Part shown: positions 1-7,791 of the stretch, piece after piece
How the letters are laid out: each line of letters starts with the position of its first letter
How positions within the stretch are numbered: position 1 is the stretch's first letter
Assembly (NCBI GenBank): GCA_017503015.1
Contig: JAFVTX010000009.1
Span: forward strand, 1-64,000
Direction of reading: 5' to 3'
DNA from: Fibrobacter sp.
Lineage (GTDB): Bacteria; Fibrobacterota; Fibrobacteria; Fibrobacterales; Fibrobacteraceae
DNA length: 64,000 nt
The notes under the pieces: model-generated
What the model saw: only the letters and a program-made list of their open reading frames with translations
Database searches by the model: none
Told to the model about the DNA's origin: nothing
Program-made: the position numbers and the translations under genes

Positions 1-199
1 CGGCTCCCTTGTGCACGTGAAGCTCCGGAATCGCCTCACTCTCGCCTTCATAGCCAGCTTGCGCCTGGCTATTACGGCTCACGGGCGACCGTTCGGCTCC
101 CTTGCGCACGTGAAGCTCCGGAATCGCCTCATTCTCGCCTTCATAGCCAGCTTGCGCCTGGCTATTACGGCTCACGGGCGACAGTTCGGCTTTCAGGAC
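1..199. repeat. 93-bp tandem repeat, two full copies plus a broken third
   Basis: Two nearly identical units start at 1 and 94; a third begins at 187 and diverges within a few bases. Unit length is 93 bp, so a reading frame stays open through it. Each unit contains the inverted repeat atagccag/ctggctat, and the sequences outside it on the two sides also pair imperfectly, so each unit can fold as one long hairpin. No gene is recognised here. The window edge may hide further copies. Confidence 0.85.
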
Positions 200-330
200 A
201 CATCTCACACTTCACACCACACTACATCCCGAGCCTCCCACCACGAACCTCTTGTCCCCCGCAACCCTACAACCTACAACCTAGCCCCTAGATCCTATCT
301 CCTATCCCCTTTTTTACTATCCTTTATCCC
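200..330. repeat. Degenerate C-rich word array upstream of 331
   Basis: The stretch up to the start codon at 331 is built of short related words such as cctacaacct, acctagcccc, tagatcct and ctatcccc. A very similar string (ttgtcccc..gc, cctacaacct, acctagcccctagatcc) occurs at 59025-59098, and its complement lies at 57618-57660. No coding potential is recognised; any promoter for the 331 gene must lie in or before this array. Confidence 0.7.
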
Positions 331-2187
331 ATGAAACCCGTCGTTTCTTTTTTGCTTCAGCTTTCGCCCCAGACGGCCTATGGTAATCTGGAGTCCGTGG
401 CTCGCAACCTGTCGGACGGTCTCGAGATTTTGCTGAACTACCGGAAGGTGAAGTGCTCCATCTTTATGGACGGTCCGACCATGGAAATGCTGAAGAAGAC
501 GGCGAAGCCCCTTTCCATCGGTAAAATCAAGGCCGGGGTTGACGAGGGTCTTGTTGAATTTTTGGGCGGTGGTTTTTACGACCCGATGCTTCCGCTGTTC
601 CCGAAGGACTTGCAGGTCCGCCAGTTGAAAAAGCACCGGTCCAAGCTGAAATCCTTCTTGGGTCTGGAACCCCAGGGTTATTTCAATTCGTCCCTAGTCT
701 GGGAAATGGGCATGATTTCTGTGCTGGAGGAGTGTGCCTTTGACTATGCGCTGGTGAGCGAGGCCGCCGTTCGGGAGGCCCTGGGCCGCAATTCTCCGGT
801 TTCGGGGTGGTTCACTGTCGAAGACCAGGGCTCGCTGATGCGGGTGGTTCCTGTTTCTGATGAACTGTCCAAGGCTATCGGCGAAGACGACCTTCGCTGG
901 CGGGAAATTGCGGAATCCTACAATCACGAAGAAAAGCCCGTGGTGGTGCTGCTGGACTTGCCCCCGCAGGCCGAAGAAATTGTGGGCTTTTTCGAGCGAC
1001 TGGTAGATTTTGTAGAGACGAACGAGGTGCAGACCTGGCCCGTGAGCTATATCGTGAACCAGCTCCAGCCGGAAGGGGCTCTCAGCAATCTTGTTTCTGC
1101 GGGTCGCAAGCTGGGACTCCCCTTTGCGGCCAACACTTGCCGGGAGATGCTTGTCCAGCGGCCCGAAATCAATACCCTGCAAAAGGACCTGCTGAACCTG
1201 TTTCACAGGGGCAAGGGCAACCTGCAGGGCAAGGACCTGGAAAAGTTCTACGAGGAACTTCTGCCCGCCATGTCGCCGATTTTTTACCGGAACCTGCAAG
1301 ACGATGAGGGCATGCGCAGCCTGAAGGTGCGCCAGTGGGGCTTCCGCTACCTGCAGAAGGCCGCCCACGACCTGGATTCCCGAATGAATTTTTCGGGCCT
1401 GCGTATAGACGTGAGCGATTTTATGCTTCAGGGCATGAAACAGATCTGGGTGGAAAATCCGGAGATTTCTTGCCTGGTGGATTATTACCAGGGGGGAATC
1501 CTCAGGCTGCTCAACCACAAGACTCCTGCCGTGAATTTGGTGAATGCCTGGCACGATGACGGCGGCCCGGCTTTGTTCCTCGCGGAATGCCTGTTGCCCA
1601 ATGAGGACTTGACCACAGAGCAGATAGGCGTGCTGTTGGCCGGGCGCGACCGCCTGTTCCTGGAACATTACGATTACCAGGTGAAACGGGAAAGCGGCAG
1701 TGCCCAGGTGCAGCTGAGCGGAGAGCAGGGCTACCGTGTCGGCGAGAAACAGGGCGTTTTCTTGGTCAAGAAGGAACTGCACTTTGACAACGGGTCTCCC
1801 CGTATAGGAGTGGCTTACGAGGTGGCCAACACCACCTATCAGGAAAATCCCTGCTATTTCGGGACCTTGATGGAACTTGGACTTTTGGAGTCGGGTGAGG
1901 GTCCATGCATTGTCGCGGACGGATCCAAGGTCAAGTGGGACCGCAGGGAGCCTTTCATTTATCCGGATGCAAAGAAGTTCAAGGTTTTCGATTCTAGCCT
2001 GGATGCCGCCATAGAACTGGAATTCGAGACGCCAACGCCGGTATTTATCGGGCCGATTTTCAGTGCGTCTTCGGCGGCGGCCCCCCAGATGTTCCAGGGA
2101 ATTCGTGTTTATCCTTTCTGGAAATCGTCCCTGGCCGCCTCGGAAAAATTCGAGTGCAAGATGAACATGACGCTCTCCAAGAGGTGA
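331..2187 (+). CDS. GH57-like protein lacking the catalytic residues
   Basis: The 618-residue protein aligns along its length with GH57 4-alpha-glucanotransferase / alpha-amylase proteins (DUF1925/1926 architecture). The GFYDP...PKD segment near 81-92 matches the family GFYEP...PKE. Key motifs are lost: HNHQP near the N-terminus reads LQLSPQ; in the nucleophile motif WLTERVW the Glu is Ser121 (FNSSLVW); the DDGEKFG motif reads LDLPPQA. It is therefore probably not a classical GH57 enzyme, though a carbohydrate-binding or regulatory role is possible. No signal peptide, so cytoplasmic. It is the first gene of a tightly packed run; the next gene begins 3 nt after its stop. The alignment is from memory of the Thermococcus litoralis enzyme. 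Confidence 0.75.
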   Translation: MKPVVSFLLQLSPQTAYGNLESVARNLSDGLEILLNYRKVKCSIFMDGPTMEMLKKTAKPLSIGKIKAGVDEGLVEFLGGGFYDPMLPLFPKDLQVRQLKKHRSKLKSFLGLEPQGYFNSSLVWEMGMISVLEECAFDYALVSEAAVREALGRNSPVSGWFTVEDQGSLMRVVPVSDELSKAIGEDDLRWREIAESYNHEEKPVVVLLDLPPQAEEIVGFFERLVDFVETNEVQTWPVSYIVNQLQPEGALSNLVSAGRKLGLPFAANTCREMLVQRPEINTLQKDLLNLFHRGKGNLQGKDLEKFYEELLPAMSPIFYRNLQDDEGMRSLKVRQWGFRYLQKAAHDLDSRMNFSGLRIDVSDFMLQGMKQIWVENPEISCLVDYYQGGILRLLNHKTPAVNLVNAWHDDGGPALFLAECLLPNEDLTTEQIGVLLAGRDRLFLEHYDYQVKRESGSAQVQLSGEQGYRVGEKQGVFLVKKELHFDNGSPRIGVAYEVANTTYQENPCYFGTLMELGLLESGEGPCIVADGSKVKWDRREPFIYPDAKKFKVFDSSLDAAIELEFETPTPVFIGPIFSASSAAAPQMFQGIRVYPFWKSSLAASEKFECKMNMTLSKR

Positions 2188-2190
2188 TGC

Positions 2191-2880
2191 ATGAGGGCGG
2201 ACCTGATTGACATACAGATAGAAGATTTCGGAAACGACGTGGAAATTTCCCTGTCGGGTTCCCTGAGCAAGGCCCAGCTTTCGGCCGTTCGGGAAAAACT
2301 GGACTCCCTGATGTCTGGCCCCGGAGTGTTTTTCTTCTTGAATCTAGAGCGAGCCCATTTTGCCGTAGATGATTACTTGGAGATGTTCCTGGATTTGATG
2401 AACAAGACCAGGGAGCGAAACTCGACCATGGTGCTCCTGTTCAGGAACGAAGAACTATTGGAATATTTTTCCAGATACAAGAATATTTTTGAAATCTATG
2501 AAAGTCGCGAGGCTTACAAGAGTTCTGGTCTTTCCAAGCAGCTGAAGCAGGTGGGCGTCTATTACGGCAAAAAGACGGGACTTCGCCTGAGTCCAAGTGT
2601 GGCCATTGCGGCCGGCGTGCTGATAATGGGTTGGCTTATTACTTTGTTCTTGATCATTGCCGCCCAGGGGAAAGACATTGCCGACAAGCAGTCCCAAATT
2701 ATGGCCCTGGAAAGCCAGCGGGACCGCTATGTCCAGGAAATCGACAAGCTGGAATCTTCAATTGGTCCCTTGAAAAGGCTGGGCGTGGTGGAAGATACAT
2801 CCCAGCTGAATTCCTTCGGGGCTATTCGCGACTGGGTTTCTTACCTGAAGCACCTGGAGAATACCCGGCGTGAAGAATAG
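2191..2880 (+). CDS. STAS-like domain protein with membrane anchor and coiled coil
   Basis: Residues 1-110 have the alternating beta/alpha pattern of a STAS (anti-sigma-antagonist-like) domain, including an LSGSLS strand and an LNLERAHF core. A single hydrophobic segment at about 134-158 is followed by a heptad-rich stretch (DKQSQIMALESQRDRYV) typical of a coiled coil. The protein is likely tethered to the inner membrane with the STAS-like part in the cytoplasm. It lies 3 nt after the GH57-like gene and overlaps the start of the lytic transglycosylase by 11 nt, so the three are probably translated together. Function is unknown; the STAS assignment is moderate. Confidence 0.6.
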   Translation: MRADLIDIQIEDFGNDVEISLSGSLSKAQLSAVREKLDSLMSGPGVFFFLNLERAHFAVDDYLEMFLDLMNKTRERNSTMVLLFRNEELLEYFSRYKNIFEIYESREAYKSSGLSKQLKQVGVYYGKKTGLRLSPSVAIAAGVLIMGWLITLFLIIAAQGKDIADKQSQIMALESQRDRYVQEIDKLESSIGPLKRLGVVEDTSQLNSFGAIRDWVSYLKHLENTRREE

Positions 2881-3556
2881 TCTTGGACTTTCGACGCCTG
2901 TGGCGGGGTTTGTCTTTGGACTTACCTTCGTTGTCCTTTTTTCTTTTGTTTTTTATTGGGGGCTCCAGCGCAGCGAACTGGAAAGCCTTTCCAAAAAAGA
3001 GCGGGCCCTGAGGGCCGAAATTGAACAGCTGGACGTAATCGGCAACTGGACTCTGGAATACGTGAGGATAGACCGGGCCGTAGATTTTTTGTCGGAAAAG
3101 AAACTTTCGGAAGATGCCCGCCGCCGCCTCACGGAGCAGCTTTGGCAGATATCCCATGCCTATTCCATTGACCCCCTGATGGTGCTTGCGGTGGTGGCCC
3201 AGGAAAGCCACGGCAACCCCAACGCCCGGGGCCGCATGCAGTCTGGAGCCTTTTCGGGAGCTCTCGGGCTCATGCAGATAAAGCTTGAAACGGCCCAGAA
3301 GATGGCGTGGCGGTTTGGGCTCCGGGTGAATTCCGAAGAGGACCTGTTCAAGCCCGAGGTGAACGTGACGGTGGGAACGGCCTACCTGATTCGCCTTATC
3401 GGAAAGTACGGCAACTGGAAAGAAGCCCTGGTGGCCTACAACCTGGGGCATTCCGCCGTGGACAAGCTGCTGGAGCGGGGGAGGCCCTTGCCCATGCGTT
3501 ACTATGAGCGTGTCATTTCCAAGTATAAAATGCTTGTAAATCAATCTTTTTTATAA
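2870..3556 (+). CDS. Membrane-anchored lytic transglycosylase (SLT domain)
   Basis: This 228-residue protein has an N-terminal membrane segment (about 10-32), a short coiled coil, and a soluble lytic transglycosylase domain from about 90 to 215. The catalytic Glu is E112 in VVAQESHG, and the GLMQIK motif near 132-138 and the AYNLG motif near 198 are intact. Such enzymes cleave the MurNAc-GlcNAc bond of peptidoglycan with formation of 1,6-anhydroMurNAc. The start is GTG at 2870, inside the previous gene, consistent with translational coupling. An imperfect 160-bp hairpin follows the gene before the TolC-like gene. Confidence 0.88.
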   Translation: MKNSLGLSTPVAGFVFGLTFVVLFSFVFYWGLQRSELESLSKKERALRAEIEQLDVIGNWTLEYVRIDRAVDFLSEKKLSEDARRRLTEQLWQISHAYSIDPLMVLAVVAQESHGNPNARGRMQSGAFSGALGLMQIKLETAQKMAWRFGLRVNSEEDLFKPEVNVTVGTAYLIRLIGKYGNWKEALVAYNLGHSAVDKLLERGRPLPMRYYERVISKYKMLVNQSFL

Positions 3557-3568
3557 ATTTAGGTTGAT

Positions 3569-3728
3569 GGCCACCTTTAAAAATTCATTTTCAAAAATTT
3601 GGCTGCGACGCATCGTGCTGTTTCGTCACTCTAAGTGGCAAATACATCCAGTATTCGCCACTTTTCGTTCCTGCCAGCACTCGGTCTCGCTCAAATTTTT
3701 TTCATCAAAGCAATTTCCAAAGGTGGCC
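3569..3728. repeat. 160-bp imperfect hairpin that pairs with the downstream RBS
   Basis: The two halves of this interval are imperfect reverse complements. The outer arms are exact: ggccaccttt at 3569-3578 and aaaggtggcc at 3719-3728. The inner arms aagtggc (3633-3639) and gccactt (3657-3663) flank a 17-nt loop, and the bases between also pair in blocks. The right outer arm contains the aaagg(tgg) that serves as ribosome-binding site for the ATG at 3732, so RNA folding would hide that site. It may be a MITE-like insertion, a processing site or a regulatory leader. Confidence 0.75.
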
Positions 3729-3731
3729 TTG

Positions 3732-5087
3732 ATGAAAAAGTTTTTGCTCTTGACGATGCTTGCAGGCATTGCCGTAGCGGGAGAAGTCCGTTACGACTGT
3801 TTGCGCTTTGTCGAGGCTGGGCTTGCAAATGACCCGCAAATTGCAGAAGCCCGATTTGGAACCGAATCGAAAAAGGAAAAAATCCAGAGCCTGAAGGCCG
3901 AAGCCATTTTGCCCACCCTGGACGTTTCCATGATGGTGGGCCCCGCCCCCGGTCTTAAGGAATCTGTAGATAACTGGGGCGATACGGTTGACGTGTATGA
4001 CTTTTCCAAGATGGGCCCTTTCTGGGGAGTGCAGGCCAAGTTCGTGCAGCCCCTGAACTTGGGGCAGTACCGCTCCGGCAAGCGGGCCCTGGAAGCGGAT
4101 GTGCAGCAGAAGTCCTTTGCCATCGAAAACGCCCTCTTGCGAAAAGAAGTGGAACTGCAGACCTATTATTACAACTACCTGCTGGCCCTTGAAATGAAAC
4201 GACTGGCCGCCGATGCCCAGAAGCGTGTAGATGAAGCCTACGAGCAGATGGAAGAAGCCCTGGACGACGACGATCCCAATGTGAGCCAGATGGACTTTTT
4301 GAACCTGAAGGCGAAAATGCATACGGTCAAGGAGGGCGTGACCGAGGCGGAGCTGGGCATGAAACGGGTGCAACTGGCTATTCGTTTTTCGCTGAACCTG
4401 CAGGATGGCGATGTTTTTGCCACAGAAGATACGGTGCTTGTCCCCCGCAAGGAAAAATTGCCGCCCTTAGAAGAGGTGCGGATGCTCACCTTGCAGAGCA
4501 ATCCGGAACTGAAACAGCTTTCGGCGGGGCTAATCGCCAAGAGAACCCAGATGGATCTGGCAGAAGCGAAGCTCGCGCCGGAGTTCTTTGTGCTGGGTGA
4601 AGTGGAATACGTAAAAAGCTGGGCCGGAAACCGCAAGGTGATGCAGAAGGATGCCTTTGCCGAAGACGCCGTGAACAAGCTTTCGGGCGTTATCGGTATC
4701 GGGCTCAGGTACAGGCTGAATTTCTGGAAGCAGTGGGCGGGCTACCGCGAAGCCCGGGTAGAATACCGTGGCCTGAAAATGAAAGAAGCCTATGCGGCGG
4801 ACGGCCTGATGGCCAAGGCCGAAGAACAGTATTACCAGGTGGTTGCCGCCCAGGAGAAGATGGAAGCCCTGAAAGAAAGCCTCAAGGCCTCCGAAGCCAT
4901 TCTGAAGGGGGCCGCCATGCAGTACGACCTGGACAAGTCCAAGACGGGCGAACTGGTAAGCGCCTACACCCAGAACGTGACCTTGCAGAAAGATTACCTT
5001 TTTGCGGTGTGTAAGTACAATGTGGAAGTGGCGGAACTCATTGCCAGGATGGGGTTGAGTTTAAAAGACTATCAAGCCAGATTTTAA
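3732..5087 (+). CDS. TolC-family outer-membrane efflux protein
   Basis: The start at 3732 gives a classic signal peptide (MKKFLLLTMLAGIAVA) directly before the mature protein; the frame is open further upstream only because the hairpin element has no stop in it. The 451-residue product shows the long amphipathic helices of TolC-like outer-membrane factors, with two related halves (EARFGTESKKEKIQSLKAEA and, near the C-terminus, AEEQYYQVVAAQEKMEALK). Members form trimeric channels that connect inner-membrane pumps to the outside. No membrane-fusion protein or pump is adjacent; the next gene, 16 nt on, is MlaC-like. The RBS aaagg lies in the arm of the preceding hairpin. Confidence 0.82.
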   Translation: MKKFLLLTMLAGIAVAGEVRYDCLRFVEAGLANDPQIAEARFGTESKKEKIQSLKAEAILPTLDVSMMVGPAPGLKESVDNWGDTVDVYDFSKMGPFWGVQAKFVQPLNLGQYRSGKRALEADVQQKSFAIENALLRKEVELQTYYYNYLLALEMKRLAADAQKRVDEAYEQMEEALDDDDPNVSQMDFLNLKAKMHTVKEGVTEAELGMKRVQLAIRFSLNLQDGDVFATEDTVLVPRKEKLPPLEEVRMLTLQSNPELKQLSAGLIAKRTQMDLAEAKLAPEFFVLGEVEYVKSWAGNRKVMQKDAFAEDAVNKLSGVIGIGLRYRLNFWKQWAGYREARVEYRGLKMKEAYAADGLMAKAEEQYYQVVAAQEKMEALKESLKASEAILKGAAMQYDLDKSKTGELVSAYTQNVTLQKDYLFAVCKYNVEVAELIARMGLSLKDYQARF

Positions 5088-5103
5088 AAAGGAGTAAATC
5101 CCT

Positions 5104-5679
5104 ATGTTTAAGAAGTTGATGATTTTGGTTGTTGGCCTTTCTCTGGTGGCCTTTGCCGCCGAAGACCCTGTTGCCGCCATCAAGAAAAAGGACGGTGAAC
5201 TGCAGGCCTTGCTGAAAAAATCCAACCATACCGCCAAGGAAAAGGAGCGCGTCAAGGACTTGCTGAGCGATAGTTTCGACTTCGAGATGCTTGCCAAGAA
5301 GAGCCTTTCGGCCAAGGACTGGGACGCCCAGGACGCCGCCTCCCAAGAAAAGTTTGTGTCCGAATTCAAGCGCATGGTCCGCAACTCCAGCGCAAAACGC
5401 CTGGAACTCTACCGTGCGGATTCTACGATTTACGAACCCGCCAAGATGAAAAAGGATAACGAGGCTCGCGTGGTGGCCCACCTGTGGAACAAGGGCAAGG
5501 AAGCCGTTCTGGAATACAAGATGACCCAACTAAACGGCAAGTGGATGGCCTGGGACCTGGTCATTGACGACCTTTCTACCGCCCGTAACTACAAGGATCA
5601 GTTCAGCCAGATTCTCAAGACCAAGTCCTTTGCCGAACTGATTGACATTATCAGCAAGAAGGCCGACGAAGCGGAATAA
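5104..5679 (+). CDS. MlaC/Ttg2D-like periplasmic phospholipid-binding protein
   Basis: The 191-residue protein has a signal peptide (cleavage likely near VAFAAE, residue 18) and the MlaC pattern: an N-terminal helical part, SDSFDFEMLAKKSL, then a beta-sheet part with EAVLEYKMTQLNGKWMAWDL and a C-terminal YKDQFSQIL...SFAELIDII. MlaC proteins ferry phospholipids between the outer-membrane MlaA complex and the inner-membrane MlaFEDB transporter. None of the other Mla genes is next to it; instead it sits between a TolC-like gene and a DUF2953-like gene, with a stop/start overlap (taatg) to the latter. The name mlaC is therefore a family call, not a pathway assignment. Confidence 0.78.
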   Translation: MFKKLMILVVGLSLVAFAAEDPVAAIKKKDGELQALLKKSNHTAKEKERVKDLLSDSFDFEMLAKKSLSAKDWDAQDAASQEKFVSEFKRMVRNSSAKRLELYRADSTIYEPAKMKKDNEARVVAHLWNKGKEAVLEYKMTQLNGKWMAWDLVIDDLSTARNYKDQFSQILKTKSFAELIDIISKKADEAE

Positions 5680-6575
5680 TGAGCGTCTTCAGCCTGGTCC
5701 TGATTCTTGTCGCCATCATCGCAGCAGTTGTCTTGCTGTTCCCTGTGGTGTTCCGGCTGGACTTTCACCTGACGGAATCGGGATTCGTGGCAGACCTGTT
5801 CGTGTTCAAGAAAAGGCTCTGGAACTACACGAAGGAATGGAAGGCGAAGGAGGAGCAGGAATCAGAACCGGAGCCGCCTACAGAAGAAAGGCCTGCGGAG
5901 GAGACTGCGCCGAACCCCGCACCTGAAGCTTCGAGCTCCGAACCCCGCGCCTCGAACCCCGAACCTCAAACCTCGCGCCCCGCACCTGAATCCCCGTGCC
6001 CCGAGCCTGAAGCCTCTCAAGCGGATCCTCACTTTCGTGAGGATGACGAATCCCGCGCCTCGCGCCCCGCACCTGAGGCTTCGACTTCAGAGCCTCAACC
6101 CTCAACCCCCGAACCCGAAGCCAAGAAAAGCCTGACGGAACGGGAATTCTGGACCCTGCTGCTGACTCCGGACATTGACGAACGAGGCCTGCGTTACAGC
6201 AAGAAAATCCTGAACAGCTTTTTAAACGTATTCCAAGTGCGTTTCAGGGATTGCTACGTAGAAGGAATCCGCATGGACTACAAGTCCATGGGCTATGGAG
6301 CCGCCCTGAACGCCATGCTCAAGGGCTATCCGTTTCTAGAAGATTGGGACCTGCGGATGGACTGGACCCGCGATCATGACTTGCAGTCGGCAGGCCATAT
6401 CGAGGCGACCGTTAATTTGTGCAGAACGGTTTGGTTCTTGACGGTCAGTTCCGTATATGGCGGAATTTTCGCCTTTGTATTCTGGCGTCGCCGTGCAGCG
6501 GTCCTCAAGACCGGAGAACTCCCTGAACTGGGCTATGTGCGTACGAAAATCCTGAACTGGCTGGTGGAGGAATAA
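5679..6575 (+). CDS. Membrane protein with DUF2953-like ends and a repeat-derived Pro/Glu/Ser linker
   Basis: Residues 1-25 form a membrane segment, followed by HLTESGFVADLFVFKKRLW. Residues about 66-147 are a low-complexity linker of PEPEAS/PAPEAS type. The C-terminal part (148-298) resembles DUF2953-type proteins and ends with a second hydrophobic stretch. The linker DNA is made of the same kind of C-rich degenerate words seen in intergenic arrays and contains the palindrome at 6025-6044. The gene overlaps both neighbours by 1 nt (taatg), placing it in the envelope gene run. Function unknown; the DUF2953 link is tentative. Confidence 0.6.
   Translation: MSVFSLVLILVAIIAAVVLLFPVVFRLDFHLTESGFVADLFVFKKRLWNYTKEWKAKEEQESEPEPPTEERPAEETAPNPAPEASSSEPRASNPEPQTSRPAPESPCPEPEASQADPHFREDDESRASRPAPEASTSEPQPSTPEPEAKKSLTEREFWTLLLTPDIDERGLRYSKKILNSFLNVFQVRFRDCYVEGIRMDYKSMGYGAALNAMLKGYPFLEDWDLRMDWTRDHDLQSAGHIEATVNLCRTVWFLTVSSVYGGIFAFVFWRRRAAVLKTGELPELGYVRTKILNWLVEE
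6025..6044. repeat. Palindromic repeat unit translated inside the 5679 gene
   Basis: Perfect arms atcctcac (6025-6032) and gtgaggat (6037-6044) around a 4-nt loop, followed by gacg. The layout 'g-gatcc...ggatgacg' is the same as in the rlmD copy, where gatcccc...ggggatgac is found. Here it is read as ADPHFREDD, matching the reading GDPRLRGDD in rlmD: the same frame of a related repeat. Confidence 0.65.
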
Positions 6576-7279
6576 TGCCTGCTTTGACTGTGGAACGACT
6601 GCTTGCATCCATCGGCTTCGGTAGCCGCAAGGAATCCCGCGCCCTGGTCCGCATGGGTCTGGTGGAACTGAACGGGAACGTGGTGGAAGACCCTTTTCTG
6701 GAACTCAAGGAACGGCCCGAATTCATCACGGTAAACGGTGAAGAAATCCCAACGGTGGAAAAGCTCTACGTGATGCTGTACAAGCCCGTAGATGTGGAGT
6801 GCAGCCACAACGCTCGCGATTATCCGTCGGTCTATAGCCTGCTACCGGACCGCTTTACGGCCATGGGAATCCAGACCGTGGGCCGCCTGGACGCCAATTC
6901 ATCGGGACTGATTTTGCTTTCGAACCAGGGGGACTTTATCCACAAGGTGGAAAGCCCCAAGAAAGGCCTGCTGAAAAAGTACCGCGTGACTCTGGCCCGG
7001 CCCTTTACCGAAGGCCAGAAAAGCGACCTGCTGAAGGGTGTGATGCTTAAGGACGAACGCCGCCCGGTGGAAGCCAAGGAGATTTCCGTAGAGAACGGCT
7101 CCGTGGTCATTTCTATCGGCGAGGGCCTGTACCATCAGGTGCGCCGCATGTTCGCCGCCGTCGGCAATCACGTGGAGACCCTGGAGCGGGTCGCCATTGG
7201 ACCGGTGCTGCTGGACAGGTCTCTGGGCACGGGCGGTTGGCGGTTCTTGACAGAAGACGAAATAAAGGCCCTCTCCTGA
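6575..7279 (+). CDS. RsuA-family 16S/23S rRNA pseudouridine synthase
   Basis: An S4 RNA-binding domain (residues 1-55; VERLLASIGFGSRKESRALV) precedes a RluB/RsuA-type catalytic domain. The catalytic Asp is D106 in GRLDANSSGLILL, followed by the KKYRVTL and GxYHQVRRM motifs of the family. The enzyme isomerises a uridine in ribosomal RNA to pseudouridine; RsuA itself acts on U516 of 16S rRNA, but target choice cannot be read from sequence. The start codon overlaps the stop of the preceding gene. The gene converges on the HU gene. Confidence 0.88.
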   Translation: MPALTVERLLASIGFGSRKESRALVRMGLVELNGNVVEDPFLELKERPEFITVNGEEIPTVEKLYVMLYKPVDVECSHNARDYPSVYSLLPDRFTAMGIQTVGRLDANSSGLILLSNQGDFIHKVESPKKGLLKKYRVTLARPFTEGQKSDLLKGVMLKDERRPVEAKEISVENGSVVISIGEGLYHQVRRMFAAVGNHVETLERVAIGPVLLDRSLGTGGWRFLTEDEIKALS

Positions 7280-7290
7280 GAGAAGGCCTG
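7267..7290 (+). terminator. Hairpin overlapping the end of the pseudouridine synthase gene
   Basis: The sequence aggcc-ctctc-ct-gagag-aa-ggcct forms a stem that includes the stop codon at 7277-7279. It is followed by ggctttatc, so only a weak T-run. It could end the 331-7279 transcription unit, with moderate confidence. Confidence 0.45.
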
Positions 7291-7338
7291 GCTTTATCAA
7301 TTCTTGATTTTGTGTCGCGGGCACGAGGCCGACTCGGG

Positions 7339-7695
7339 TCAGCCTTCGGAGTCCTGTGCCGTTTCCGATGCGACCTCGGGGAGGCTTTCGGCTTCGGCGG
7401 CAATGTTTTCCAACGTGTTGATCTTGTCCTTGATGTCGTTACTGAACTTGAAGGTGGGCACCAGGCGCTCCTCGATGAGGACGGTCTCGCCGGTGCGGGG
7501 GTTGCGGGCCGGACGAGCCTTGCGGGGTTTGCAGGCGAAGGTCCCGAAGCCACGGATTTCGATGGTATTGCCATCGATGAGTTTTTCACCCACCAGGTCC
7601 AGGAACTGTTCCACCACGACCTTGATGTCGTTGCGGGCTAGTCCTGTGGACTTGGCTATATCAAGAATAAGAGATTGTTTTGTTACGTTAGGCAC
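7339..7695 (-). CDS. HU/IHF-family DNA-binding protein
   Basis: Residues 1-92 match the HU/IHF fold: TKQSLILDIAKSTGL at the N-terminus, GFGTFACKPRKARPARNPRTG forming the DNA-binding arm, and VPTFKFSN at the end of the domain. The arm carries RNPRTGE as in HU and IHF, which bend DNA as dimers and compact the nucleoid. The extra acidic tail (about 93-118, AAEAESLPEVASE) is unusual for the family and could modulate DNA affinity. The gene is monocistronic, converging on the pseudouridine synthase and divergent from dus across a 96-bp AT-rich gap. Confidence 0.9.
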   Translation of the reverse strand: MPNVTKQSLILDIAKSTGLARNDIKVVVEQFLDLVGEKLIDGNTIEIRGFGTFACKPRKARPARNPRTGETVLIEERLVPTFKFSNDIKDKINTLENIAAEAESLPEVASETAQDSEG

Positions 7696-7791
7696 GACTT
7701 AAATATAGGATTAACAACGAATTAGCGTATAGGTCTAGCGAAAAATAAATATTTTTTTCGGGCTTTCATTGCGGAAAATTTGTGAATAAAT

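Noticed and set aside
11-334. A 107-residue frame through the 93-bp repeats
   Set aside because: It is open only because the repeat unit is a multiple of three; composition is not protein-like and there is no ribosome-binding site.
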